From positions 1 to 19,551 of the forward strand of contig JWZX01001669.1 of NCBI GenBank assembly GCA_001275005.1: 19,551 bases of DNA, written 5' to 3'. Below the pieces are notes generated by a model, which saw only the letters and a list, made by a program, of their open reading frames with translations, was not told where the DNA came from and did no database searches. This DNA is from Chrysochromulina tobinii. Its lineage: Eukaryota; Haptophyta; Prymnesiales; Chrysochromulinaceae. Numbering within the stretch: position 1 is the stretch's first letter; the number at the start of each line of letters is the position of its first letter. Position numbers and translations under genes: made by a program. Below are positions 6,488 to 14,989 of the stretch, piece after piece.

Positions 6488-8617
6488 ATGCGCTCGACGA
6501 CAGCCGAGGAGCAGGGGGAGGCGCGCACAGCGAAGAAGGCCAAACACGAGGAGCAAATACGCGTGCGCGCGCGAGACGGAGAGGAGGTCACGTTGTCGCG
6601 CGATGCAGCCCGACTCATGGGCACCTTGAAGGATCTGATGGATCTCGCCACCTCCGAGGATGGCATCTATCCCATGCCCACGATCATGGCCTCGACGCTT
6701 CAGATGGTGTGCAAGCTGAACGACCCAGACTACACGTGGCCGAGCTCGGACGAGCGTTCGCTCTTCCAGCTCATCCAGCTCATCGAGGACGCCCTCTATC
6801 TCGACGCCCCCATCGCGCTCAAGCACATCCAGCGCGAGATCGCCTCCCGACTCAACGGCAAGCGCGCTCCTGAACTCTGCGCGCTCATCGGCGCGGGTGG
6901 TGACTTTGGCAGCGCGGAGGAGCACGCGCCGCCAAACGCCGAGCCGGCATTTGTACCGGAAGACGTTGAGGCGCCGCAGCAGCCGGCCAGCTCCATGTTA
7001 CCGCCCGAGCCGCTGCAGCAGCCCTCGTTCTCGGCGGACGCCATGGAGGCTGCTCTGGGCCTGGTGGACGTGGCCACGTTGGCCGAGCTCAAGGGCGTGA
7101 CTCGATCTTGGCGGGGGCTGGCGCAACGTGTCCTCTGCTCGCGCCTGTGCCGCCGCGACGGGCAGCCAGTACCCACACGTCTTGATGAGATCACCGACCT
7201 TGACGTGGAGCAGCTCATCAAGGCCGGCCGGCCCGGGGACGCGGCAGTAGCGGGGCGGATGCTGCCTGGGCTTGCGCGCCTCCATGGCTACGGCTATGTG
7301 GTGGACGTGGCTGCCGTCCGGGCCGCGGATCTGCAAAATGGGACTGTGGAGGACGAGTTCCTGGACGAGGATGAAGAGGACGAGGACGAGGATAGTGCGG
7401 CTGGCAACACACGCCGCCCCTCCTTGCTACATGGTACAGCTAAGGATGCTCTCAACAGCTGCATCTCAGGCAAAGGAGAGCCTCCATTTGAACTGACGAT
7501 CGCAGCTGTTGCCTGTGCGGGCTCTGGAGTTGTTTGCGGCATCCCGGTGCAGCAAATGCGCGAGGACGGCGTCACGGAGTTCGACTTGTCCAATAGGGGG
7601 CTCCACTTGGCTGCGGCCATGCTTGTCACATATCTCATCCCTGCTATGTCGGTGCTCAAGAACTGCAACTTGCTCCAGAACAGCCTTGGCATTAAGTCAG
7701 CCACGATGCTCGCCAAGATGGGCGCGGAGAGGGGCATCATGCTCTCGAGCATGACGTGTGACCAGACGGAGGCCTACTTCTACGAGACTGATCTCCGACC
7801 CGCCGACGCCATCCTGATCGCGTCTGACCTGATTTTCATGGCGGTCCTGACCACCCTGTGCTTGGGATCCAACAGCATCGGAGACGAGGGTGCAAAGGCG
7901 ATCGCGGAGGCGCTGAAGGTCAACACGGTGATGACCGAGTTGAACCTCAGCTGGAACCTCATCGGCGTTGACGGTGCCAAGGCGATAGCTGAGGCGCTAA
8001 AGGTCAACACGGCGGTGACCACCCTCTACCTCAATCACAACTCCTTTGGGGATGAGGGTGCCATTGCGATCGCGGAGGCGCTGAAGGTCAACGAGGTCCT
8101 GACCACCCTCGACTTGTACAGGCACGACATCGGTCCTGAGGGAGCCATCGCGATTGCGGAGGCGCTGAAGGTCAATGCGGTGGTGACCAACCTCAACCTC
8201 AGGAGCAACTCCATCGGGGTTGAGGGTGCCAAGGCGATCGCGGAGGCGCTGAAGGTCAACGCGGTCCTGACCGAGCTTAGCCTCTGGAACAACAACATCG
8301 GTCCAGAGGGAGCCATCGCGATCGCGGAGGCGCTGAAGGTCAACGCGGTGGTGACCACCCTCTCCCTCTGGAAGAACAGCATCGGGGATGAGGGTGCCAT
8401 TGCGATCGCGGAGGCGCTGAAGGTCAACGCGGTCGTGACCACCCTCTCCCTCGGATGCAACAGCATTGGGGATGAGGGTGCCATCGCGATCGCGGAGGCG
8501 CTCAAGGTCACGACGGTCCTGACCAAACTGGACATCCTTGGAAGTATGGGAGATGCAGGAATAAAAGCGGTGCGAGACGCGGTGAAGGACCGGGGTGGAT
8601 TTAAGTTGGTGCTGTGA
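6488..8617 (+). CDS. Skp1-like / F-box-like / ribonuclease-inhibitor-type LRR fusion protein
   Basis: 709 residues, single exon, ATG at 6488. Residues about 22-135 read like Skp1: IRVRARDGEEVTLS, then a TLKDLM segment, PMPTIMASTLQ, and LFQLIQLIEDALYLD followed by ALKHIQREIASRLNGK, matching the order of Skp1's BTB/POZ fold and C-terminal helices. A Pro-rich linker follows. Residues about 185-222 resemble an F-box (LGLVDVATLAELKGVTRSW, then RGLA). An acidic run of Asp/Glu covers 288-302. Degenerate LRRs (360-452) precede eight regular 28-residue LRRs (453-676) and a capping unit to about 704. Skp1 and F-box proteins are normally separate subunits of SCF ubiquitin ligases, and many F-box proteins carry LRRs for substrate binding; here all three parts lie in one chain. 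The role is inferred as an SCF-type adaptor-receptor and is not proven. The LRR call is certain, Skp1-like good, F-box-like moderate. There is no signal peptide or membrane segment, so it is likely cytosolic or nuclear. Confidence 0.88.
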   Translation: MRSTTAEEQGEARTAKKAKHEEQIRVRARDGEEVTLSRDAARLMGTLKDLMDLATSEDGIYPMPTIMASTLQMVCKLNDPDYTWPSSDERSLFQLIQLIEDALYLDAPIALKHIQREIASRLNGKRAPELCALIGAGGDFGSAEEHAPPNAEPAFVPEDVEAPQQPASSMLPPEPLQQPSFSADAMEAALGLVDVATLAELKGVTRSWRGLAQRVLCSRLCRRDGQPVPTRLDEITDLDVEQLIKAGRPGDAAVAGRMLPGLARLHGYGYVVDVAAVRAADLQNGTVEDEFLDEDEEDEDEDSAAGNTRRPSLLHGTAKDALNSCISGKGEPPFELTIAAVACAGSGVVCGIPVQQMREDGVTEFDLSNRGLHLAAAMLVTYLIPAMSVLKNCNLLQNSLGIKSATMLAKMGAERGIMLSSMTCDQTEAYFYETDLRPADAILIASDLIFMAVLTTLCLGSNSIGDEGAKAIAEALKVNTVMTELNLSWNLIGVDGAKAIAEALKVNTAVTTLYLNHNSFGDEGAIAIAEALKVNEVLTTLDLYRHDIGPEGAIAIAEALKVNAVVTNLNLRSNSIGVEGAKAIAEALKVNAVLTELSLWNNNIGPEGAIAIAEALKVNAVVTTLSLWKNSIGDEGAIAIAEALKVNAVVTTLSLGCNSIGDEGAIAIAEALKVTTVLTKLDILGSMGDAGIKAVRDAVKDRGGFKLVL
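7844..8515 (+). repeat. Eight tandem 84-bp units coding 28-residue LRRs
   Basis: Eight in-frame 84-base units encode residues 453-676. The helical half, G-A-x-A-I-A-E-A-L-K-V, is almost invariant at protein level and nearly so in DNA (gcgatcgcggaggcgctgaa recurs). Variation concentrates in the L-x-L-x-x-N strand and loop. This is typical of arrays that spread by unequal exchange or gene conversion. Confidence 0.93.
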
Positions 8618-9069
8618 CGCTGTGTACTAGATTGTGCAAGCACTGTAGCGAACATGTGATCCACGTACATGCAAATGCGAGCACCTCAGACCTCACAGGG
8701 CGGTGGGCGCGGCCGCGGCGCGCAGGCCGCGCATTAATGCGCGCAGCGACAAGCGCGTTTCTGCGTTTCCGGGCCGCGCGGTTTGTCGACTCGAGCACTC
8801 GACAGCGTCGGTTGTACTTGTATAGCCTGTCAGTGCCGCTGTGAATCAGACTGTGCTCCCAAATCGAATGTGCGGGCTTCGGTTGCGGTAGCGGGCTGTT
8901 CCGTTTGAACTACATTGTTGTAACGTAACGCTATCCCGGACCAGTCGCCCTTGTGCTCGTTCGCTATAATATACGACACCCGCTCGCACTCCCACACATC
9001 GCAGGCGGCGGCGACGGCTCGGGTGTACCCCTTCTTTTCGACATCAGCTCGAGGTCCGTCTGATAGAAG
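8618..9069. other. Convergent intergenic region (3' ends of two genes)
   Basis: 452 bases between the LRR gene stop and the stop of the leftward 1193-residue gene. It should hold both 3' untranslated regions. It contains a perfect 16-base palindrome at 8728-8743 in a very GC-rich setting and a less GC-rich segment near 8900-8975. I see no gene or RNA. Confidence 0.5.
8728..8743. repeat. Perfect 16-bp palindrome
   Basis: cgcgcattaatgcgcg equals its own reverse complement. It lies about 110 bases after the LRR gene stop. It has no loop and no following T-run, so it is not a classic hairpin terminator, and it may be a chance feature of GC-rich DNA. Confidence 0.5.
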
Positions 9070-11200
9070 CTAGAGCAGCTCGGCGCCGAGCTCCTCGGGA
9101 GTGGGCGGCGGCCAGCGCACCTGGACGCCGCTGCGCGCGTGCACGTGGCTTCGTGTGGGAGCCGTCTGCTTCTTGTACAGCATCTCCGTCACACGCGCCC
9201 AGTGCTCGTCGAGGAACTCGGCGACCGCCGGCAGCGCAGCAAGCATCCACTTCAATTCCGGGACGCTCGGGCGCGCCTCCGTGGGCGCAAAATCATACAG
9301 ATCGAGAGATCCCTCAGCGAGCAACGGCACCGGAACGAGCGGCCCTGCCGGCTGCCGTCGCAGATGGTGCAGCGCTAGCGCATCGGCGTCAGCGAAAGGC
9401 ACCTCTTCACTCTCGACCAGCAGGAGCCCTGGTTTACCCACGGGCTCTGCCGACTCGTCGTCCGAGGGCGGTTTCCACACGAGCTGGCCGGAGGCAGCGG
9501 CGGCGGCGGCAGCGGCGGCGGCAGCGGGCGGCGCAGCAGGAGCGCCGTCACGAGCGCCTGAGAGCTCCTCGACGACCACACCGCCACCGCTCCGGGAGCC
9601 ATCGGGGGCGATGGGCACGCACAGTCGCCACTTACCCCCGGGCAGGAGCACCGCCAAAGGTACCGGCCGCCCATCGCCGGCCGCCTGCCGCCACGCTCCG
9701 CTGCTGCGGTACCACGTGTCCATAGCCTCGTAGAGTCGCCTCACGAGGTCGACGCTCGACCCCTTGATCTGGAGCAGCGGCGTCGCCTTCCACTGAAAGG
9801 GCGACGCGAAGAGGCTCGTGCTGGGCGAGAAGGTGGCAAAGTACATCGGCATGTTCATATCGTCAATGTCCTCCTGCATGACGAGCGGCAGCTCGATCGA
9901 GCTCACGACCACGCGAATGCCCAGCCGCTCGTACAAAAAGGGTGCGAGGGCGACGGCGTGCTCTGCCGCGTCGCCGTCGAAGGCGAGCATGCGCGGCAGG
10001 CACGCCGTCAGGTTGAGCAGGACAAGCAGCTGCGTGAGCACCTGCTCCGAGGTCGGCGGCGACAGCCAAAAGGGAGCACACGCGCACCCCGTCTCTATCG
10101 ACGCGTCCGCCGACTGCGGCTGACCTGCAAAGCGGCCTGTGGCGACGTCCGCGAGCATCAGTGCGATCGGGCGGCAGCGCGCCGCCTTGGACGCAGTCGG
10201 CATCTCATCGGCCGACGCACTGCGCGCATGCTGAGCGGCGAGTGTCTGCGGACTGCCCAGTGGCGCCTGAAACTCGTCCTCGGCGGCAAAGCCCGCGGCG
10301 GCAGCGGCAGCGGCGGCGGCGACGGCCGCTGGAGAGGGGCCGACGTCGGCGTCGGCGCGCGCCCAAAATTTGAGGCGTTCCACCTTGACGAACATCAAGT
10401 CGCTCGTCACTTCGCCGCCCTCCTCGCCCTCGCGTGCGATGGCCATCAGCCGGGTGGCCAAGGCATCCTGCTGCTCAGTCGGCTCCAACTGCTTGGCGCG
10501 CCGTCCCGGGCATACGATCTGGCGTGCCTCGCGCGTCGCTTCGAGGAATCTCGACACGTACCGACCAAACCAAGTGCAGAAAGAGGCGGTCAGCTCTTGA
10601 AGGGCCTCTGAGTCAGGCATCTCCTCGAGCGCGAGCCGGCACAGCGGCGCCTCTCGCACCGCTAGATTGGTGTACCATTGAGCCTGCTGCGTGAGAAGGA
10701 TGTCTAGGGCGGTCTGCTCACAGCGCAGCACGCCGCCAAAGACTGCGGCCGTCTGCTTGCCGTCTGCCGTGAGGGCGAACGACTCAAGCAAGTCGAGGCA
10801 CAACCCGTCAGGCGTCGAGTCTGCATCCGGCCACTCGCCCCGCACGGCACGAACGGCAGCAAAGAAGGCTTGCCTTTCGAGGTAGCTGCGCTCTCGCCAC
10901 TCGCGCATCATGGCCGCCGCCATCGTCTCACGCGCCTGCATCGCCTTGCTCGCCTTCTTCTCATCCTGGCTCTCACTGATGAGCGCTTGCAGCCGATCAA
11001 ACGCCGACGGAGTCCCAAACAGGATGTCGTAGACAGTGCCCGCGCCGCCCGTGCCGCCGGCAACCCCGCCCATGGGGTCGGGAGAGGTGGTGTGCGAGCT
11101 CGTTGCGGCCATTGCCTTTGAGGCAGTCACCGGTGCGAGCGCCTTGGCCACCGCCTGCGCGGGCGTCTCGTCGTCCTCATCCTCGTCGTCGCCGTCCTCG

Positions 11201-11238
<38 letters not shown>

Positions 11239-12651
11239 CTCTTCCTCGTTGAGCTCAGTCAGGAGGTCCCCGGCGGCCTCCACGATGGAGCTCATCCCAG
11301 GCGGCGGGCTCGGCGCAAGCATGACCGTCCAACGCGGCGTCGCTCGCGGCGGCAGCACTTTGGCAGCAGCGGCGGCGGCACCTCCTGCCTTCATCGGCAT
11401 CTCAACCACGCCATCGGTAGTGCCGATGCCAGGGTCAGCGAGGCCACGTCCCTGGTTTCCTCGCACGAGATTGTGACGAGGCGAGCGCACCATCGCGCGC
11501 CGGATTGGCAGCTTCGCAACGGTCTCGGGCCGTTCTCGAAAGCCGATGCGCGCATATCGCTTAGAGAGCGGCCGCCGACGTGATGGGCTCATCGTGATGG
11601 GGGGCGAAGACTGCCCCGATTGATGGACGGACTCTAGATCCGAGCGCACAAGCAACGCAATGGAGGCCGCCCAGCTTGGCACTGGCACCTCCGGAGAAGT
11701 GGGAGAGAGCGGGGGACCGGAAATTGGCGCGAACAGCGTCGCTGCAGCTAATGGCTCTGCAGCCGGCTTCGCAGGCGGCGCTGCCGCAGCCGGCTTCACT
11801 GGCTCTGCAGCCGGCTTCGCAGGCGGCGGGGCTGCCGTAGCCGGCTTTACTGGCTCTGCAGCCGGCTTCGCAGGCGGCGGCGTTGCCGCAGCCGGCTTCA
11901 CTGGCTCTGCAGCCGGCTTCGCAGGCGGCGGCGCTGCCGCAGCCGGCTTCGCAGGCGGCGCTGCCGCAGCCGGCTTCACTGGCTCTGCAGCCGGCTTCGC
12001 AGGCGGCGCTGCCGCAGCCGGCTTCACTGGCTCTGCAGCCGGCTTCGCAGGCGGCGGCGCTGCCGCAGCCGGCTTCACTGGCTCTGCAGCCGGCTTCGCA
12101 GGCGGCGCTGCCGCAGCCGGCTTCGCAGGCGGCGCTGCCGCAGCCGGTTTCGCTTGCTCTGTTGCCAGTTTTACTGGCTTCGATGGCGCAGCCGCTGTCT
12201 TCGCCGCCGCTGCCGCTGCTGCTGCCGCCGGCTTTGCGGGCTCTGCTGCTTGCCTCGCTGGTTTTTCTGGCTCTGCTGCTTGCTTCGTTGGCCTTGCTGG
12301 TTCTGCTGCTTGCTTCGCTGGCTTAGCTGGCTTCGCTACCTCTGCTGCCGGCTTCGCAGGCTCTGCTGCCGGCTTTGCTGGCTCTACTGCTTTCGCCTTG
12401 ACTCCGTTTACTGTTTGTTCGACTGGCGCATCCGCCGTGCTGTCCTTTTTGGACTCAGCCTTGTTACCGCCCTTTTTGCTTGGGGTTTTGAGTGGCTTTT
12501 GGCCACCGCCATCGCTGCTCTTCGTGCCTGCCTTTGGGCTTGAATTAGCCTTCTTTGCTTTGGCAGCGGGACTTTTTGAGCCCTCCGCAGTGCCAGCGGA
12601 CGGCTTTGTTTTGCTGCCTTTCTTTCCACCTCCGCCTTTGCCTTTGGCCAT
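9070..12651 (-). CDS. Unrecognised 1193-residue protein with Lys-rich, Ala/Lys/Pro-repeat and acidic segments
   Basis: The open frame extends upstream to a TTG at 12984, but that overlaps the opposite gene and encodes an unlikely Cys/Trp-rich stretch. The ATG at 12651 (MAKGKGGGGKKG) gives a 1193-residue protein without introns; an alternative ATG is at 12795. Layout: Lys/Ser/Gly-rich 1-85; repeats of the type AKPAAEPVKPAA at about 86-303; a basic segment with Ser-Pro sites (SPSRRR, RSPRH) at about 350-400; an almost pure Asp/Glu run at 468-495; then a complex region about 538-1193, broken by poly-Ala tracts, that looks folded (for example FDGDAAEHAVALAPFLYERL and ELKWMLAALPAVAEFLDEHW). I recognise no family. 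The basic N-terminus and acidic block would suit a nuclear or nucleic-acid-associated protein, but this is only a guess. It is divergent from the coiled-coil gene. Confidence 0.78.
11168..11257 (-). repeat. Trinucleotide-rich acidic tract (Asp/Glu codons)
   Basis: Runs of tcg/cct triplets on the plus strand, read as GAC/GAG codons on the minus strand, encode the near-continuous Asp/Glu block at residues 468-495 of the 1193-residue protein. It is a low-complexity tract prone to slippage. Confidence 0.8.
11752..12162. repeat. GC-rich tandem repeat array coding Ala/Lys/Pro motifs
   Basis: Interspersed short units (plus-strand core gcagccggcttcactggctc, alternating with gcaggcggcgctgccgcagc) repeat with small length changes. 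On the minus strand they encode the AKPAAEPVKPAA-A-PP repeats. The opposite strand gives a Gly/Ala/Phe-rich frame over the same stretch, which is a by-product of the repeat. Confidence 0.85.
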
Positions 12652-12939
12652 GACTGGCCGCTGACCAGCAGCCAAGCCCGGCTGACCAGGTCGCGTGAGC
12701 CTCCCCCCGCCAAAGGCCTCAAAAATGGCTGCAAAGTTTCTCCCAAATTTGCTCGCGCCCAAATTTGTACAACAAGTCGCACGCACGCCCTGCATCGCCA
12801 GGATGTCCACCACATCGTTGTGCCTCTCGTGCGTGAAAAAAAGGACCGCACAGTTCAGCGGGTGAAGATGCGCTCGAGAAAACCCCGGGGTCCGCCCGAA
12901 ATTCGGGCAAGTTGAGCCCGACGCGTCCGTCCAGCCACG
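12652..12939. promoter_or_regulatory. Shared divergent promoter of the 1193-residue and coiled-coil genes
   Basis: 288 bases separate two ATGs that face away from each other. Inside are two copies of cccaaatttg, at 12742-12751 and 12758-12767 (16 bases apart), and an inverted repeat, gcccgaa-a-ttcgggc, at 12894-12908, which is 31 bases before the rightward ATG. These are candidate factor-binding sites or, for the last, a leader hairpin. The geometry is firm; the function of the motifs is inference. Confidence 0.6.
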
Positions 12940-14889
12940 ATGAGCGCGGCCACAGCAACCATGCCACAAGCAGCCATGCCACAAGCAACTGATCGATCCT
13001 CCAGTGACTCAGCGCTAACGGATCGCATGCGCCAATCGCACGCGCGGGGATCTGCCATCGCCAAGCAGGACAAGGCCGAGCGAGAGGCGGCGAAGCTGCT
13101 GGAACTCGCCAAGCAACAGGAGGCGCAGCAGGCGCTCGAGCGGCGCAAGTCGTACGGTCGCGTGCAACGCAAGGTGGCCAGCCCCGCAGCCGCAAAGGTC
13201 GGCAAGCGCCCGGCTGGGCCACCCTCTGTACGCCCGCCGCTCTCCGGCCCGAAGGTTGAGGGCGGCGCCCAATCCGATCGTGATGCCGGCCCGAAGAACA
13301 AGCGTGGTGCCGATCCCAAGGGTACTCCGAGCAGGAGTGGGCCCAAGAAAAAGATGGGCACGCCCACGCCCACCCGCTCGCGAGTGCCACCCGCGCAGGA
13401 GGCCCCCACAGGTTTCGATGCCGCTGGTGATGAGGACGACGACGAGGCGGTCGAGGGTCCGGTCGATGGCCCGTTGCCGATGCCGCTGATAGAGCGCATC
13501 TCGAGCGCCGAGGCTCTGCTCGGCGATGATGAGGTCAGCTTCGAGGACGTCGAGGCCTCCTGCAAAGAGGATGACGGTTTGGAGCCGCCTCCAGTGGCGC
13601 CTCCCCATCGTCCGCCTCAAGGCAGCAGCAGCGGCGGCGGCACAAGCAGCGGCAGCAGCAGCGGCGGCAGCGCTCTCTTCGAGCGTCGCCCCTTTAAGGA
13701 GAATGACGCGCCCGAGCGCTTGCTTACGCCTCGAGGCACCGCCATGGCTGCTGCTGCTACTGCGACGAAGTCGGAGCCCGCCCGCCCGCCCACGCCACGC
13801 GAGCGCGAGGTGGATGAGGTGCTGCGAGCATGGTCCGTCTCTGACACCGAGGTGCCCAGCGCAAAGTCTCCGAGCAAGAAGGCCCCTCCAACGCCCGCCA
13901 AAAAAGGGACTCCAAGCAAGAAGAAGCTCGGAGCGCCTCAAGGAGCGCCCACCACGACGCCCTTGAGGAGGCCGCAAGCTCGAGAGCTGAAGACGACGCC
14001 TGCAGCTGAGCCGCACGAGGCCATCGTCTTCGCCTCGGAGGAAGCGGCGGTGACGGCAGCGCTCGAGGCGGTGGCGCTTGCGGAGGCTGAGCTTGCTGAG
14101 GCGGCGGAGGCGGCAACCAAGGCGGCGGCGGAGGCGAAGGCGGCAGCCGAGACAAAGTCGAAGGAGCTCGCGGCGGCGGCTGAGGCGCAGGCGGTTGCTG
14201 AGGCGGCGGCTGAGGCGCAGGCGGTTGCTGAGGCGGCGGCTGAGGCGCAGGCGGCGGCTGAGGCGGAGGCGGCGGCGGAGGCGGAGGCGGCGGCCGAGGC
14301 GAAGGCGAAGGCGGAGGCAAAGGCGAAGGCGGAGGCAAAGGCGAAGGCGGAGGCGGAGGCGGAGGCGAAGGCGGAGGCTGAGGCGAAGGTTGCAGCGGAG
14401 GCGAAGGCGGCAGCCGAGGCGGTGGTGGTGGCGGCCGCGAAGGCTGAGGCGCAAGAGGCGGCACGCAAGCCGGCAGTACGTCGGCAGGAGCGCGGATCGC
14501 TCTTTTCGCGCCGGCTTTTCGGCGGTCCTGATCCCGAGCTCGAACCTACCGCCTCGACCACCCCCACGCTGTCATCCGAGCAGTGTCAGCAGCTCGAGGC
14601 GCTCTCTGGTCAGCTTGAGGAGGTGACTAGCTGCATGAAGGTGGAGATGCAGGCACGCGTCGCCGCCGAGAAGCAGCTCGAGGAGACGCGAGGGCAGGTG
14701 CAGGGTCTACTGCAGCACCTTCACGAAATGGAGACGACGCGGCGCGAGGAGGCGAGCACCCTCGTCGCGCTGCGAGGGCTTCTCGCGCAGATCCAGAGCG
14801 AGAATGCGAGCCTCAAGGAGCAGAACGCTTCCTTATCGGGACAGTGCCGTTCTCTCATGGCTGGCCAGGCTAAGCCACCCCGCAAGTGA
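12940..14889 (+). CDS. Unrecognised coiled-coil protein with KEN-box and CDK-site-like motifs
   Basis: 649 residues, single exon. The first ATG is at 12940; further in-frame ATGs at 12961, 12976 and 13027 could also serve. Layout: a short charged helical segment (about 41-78, AEREAAKLLELAKQQEAQQA and on); a basic, Pro-rich, disordered region with many Ser/Thr-Pro-x-Lys/Arg sites (for example SPSKK, TPSKKK, TPTR, TPRER); an acidic patch at 164-172; a Ser/Gly run at 228-243; an Ala/Glu/Lys helix with no Pro or Gly at about 365-508; and a final coiled coil at about 545-635. A KEN triplet sits at 253-255 (FKENDAPER). The motif LF-x-RR-x-F occurs twice, as LFERRPF at 246-252 and LFSRRLF at 521-527. 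KEN boxes and CDK sites are typical of proteins whose level and activity follow the cell cycle; both are short and can occur by chance. I recognise no family. Confidence 0.8.
   Translation: MSAATATMPQAAMPQATDRSSSDSALTDRMRQSHARGSAIAKQDKAEREAAKLLELAKQQEAQQALERRKSYGRVQRKVASPAAAKVGKRPAGPPSVRPPLSGPKVEGGAQSDRDAGPKNKRGADPKGTPSRSGPKKKMGTPTPTRSRVPPAQEAPTGFDAAGDEDDDEAVEGPVDGPLPMPLIERISSAEALLGDDEVSFEDVEASCKEDDGLEPPPVAPPHRPPQGSSSGGGTSSGSSSGGSALFERRPFKENDAPERLLTPRGTAMAAAATATKSEPARPPTPREREVDEVLRAWSVSDTEVPSAKSPSKKAPPTPAKKGTPSKKKLGAPQGAPTTTPLRRPQARELKTTPAAEPHEAIVFASEEAAVTAALEAVALAEAELAEAAEAATKAAAEAKAAAETKSKELAAAAEAQAVAEAAAEAQAVAEAAAEAQAAAEAEAAAEAEAAAEAKAKAEAKAKAEAKAKAEAEAEAKAEAEAKVAAEAKAAAEAVVVAAAKAEAQEAARKPAVRRQERGSLFSRRLFGGPDPELEPTASTTPTLSSEQCQQLEALSGQLEEVTSCMKVEMQARVAAEKQLEETRGQVQGLLQHLHEMETTRREEASTLVALRGLLAQIQSENASLKEQNASLSGQCRSLMAGQAKPPRK
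14050..14470 (+). repeat. GAGGCG-type codon repeats (Ala/Glu/Lys helix)
   Basis: Long runs of GCG, GAG and AAG codons, including a 30-base unit (gaggcgcaggcggttgctga plus ggcggcggct) present two to three times near 14180-14255, encode the Ala/Glu/Lys-rich helix of the coiled-coil protein. The run causes long spurious open frames on both strands here. Confidence 0.85.
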
Positions 14890-14959
14890 GAGGCAAGGCT
14901 CGCACATGTCCGACATGTGTAGAGCGCTCTTACAGTACATGTGTAGGCGCAGGGAATCG

Positions 14960-14989
14960 CTGTCATTGATGCGGCTGTCATTGATGCGG
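14960..14989. repeat. 15-bp perfect tandem duplication
   Basis: ctgtcattgatgcgg occurs twice without a gap, about 70 bases past the coiled-coil gene stop, probably inside its 3' untranslated region. It looks like a recent slippage or repair duplication. Confidence 0.8.

Noticed and set aside
7844-8515. CRISPR-like or satellite array
   Set aside because: The units are 84 bases, in frame, contiguous without spacers, and encode LRRs.
8035-8670. 211-codon minus-strand frame with FSASAIAMAPSSPM-type repeats
   Set aside because: It is the antisense of the 84-base LRR units; the plus strand encodes canonical LRRs.
11660-12664. Plus-strand frame coding a Gly/Ala/Phe-rich, elastin-like protein
   Set aside because: It is the reverse complement of the Ala/Lys/Pro repeats of the minus-strand gene, and its non-repeat ends show no domain. 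The minus frame continues into a long, complex C-terminus, so it is the real one.
12652-12984. N-terminal extension of the 1193-residue protein to a TTG at 12984
   Set aside because: It starts at a non-ATG codon, is rich in Cys and Trp unlike the rest, and overlaps the divergent gene's coding start.
13015-14464. Long minus-strand frames rich in Arg/Leu, Pro or Ala/Ser opposite the coiled-coil gene
   Set aside because: They are shadows of GCG/GAG codon repeats. The plus frame has a sensible order of disordered, helical and coiled-coil regions and motifs.
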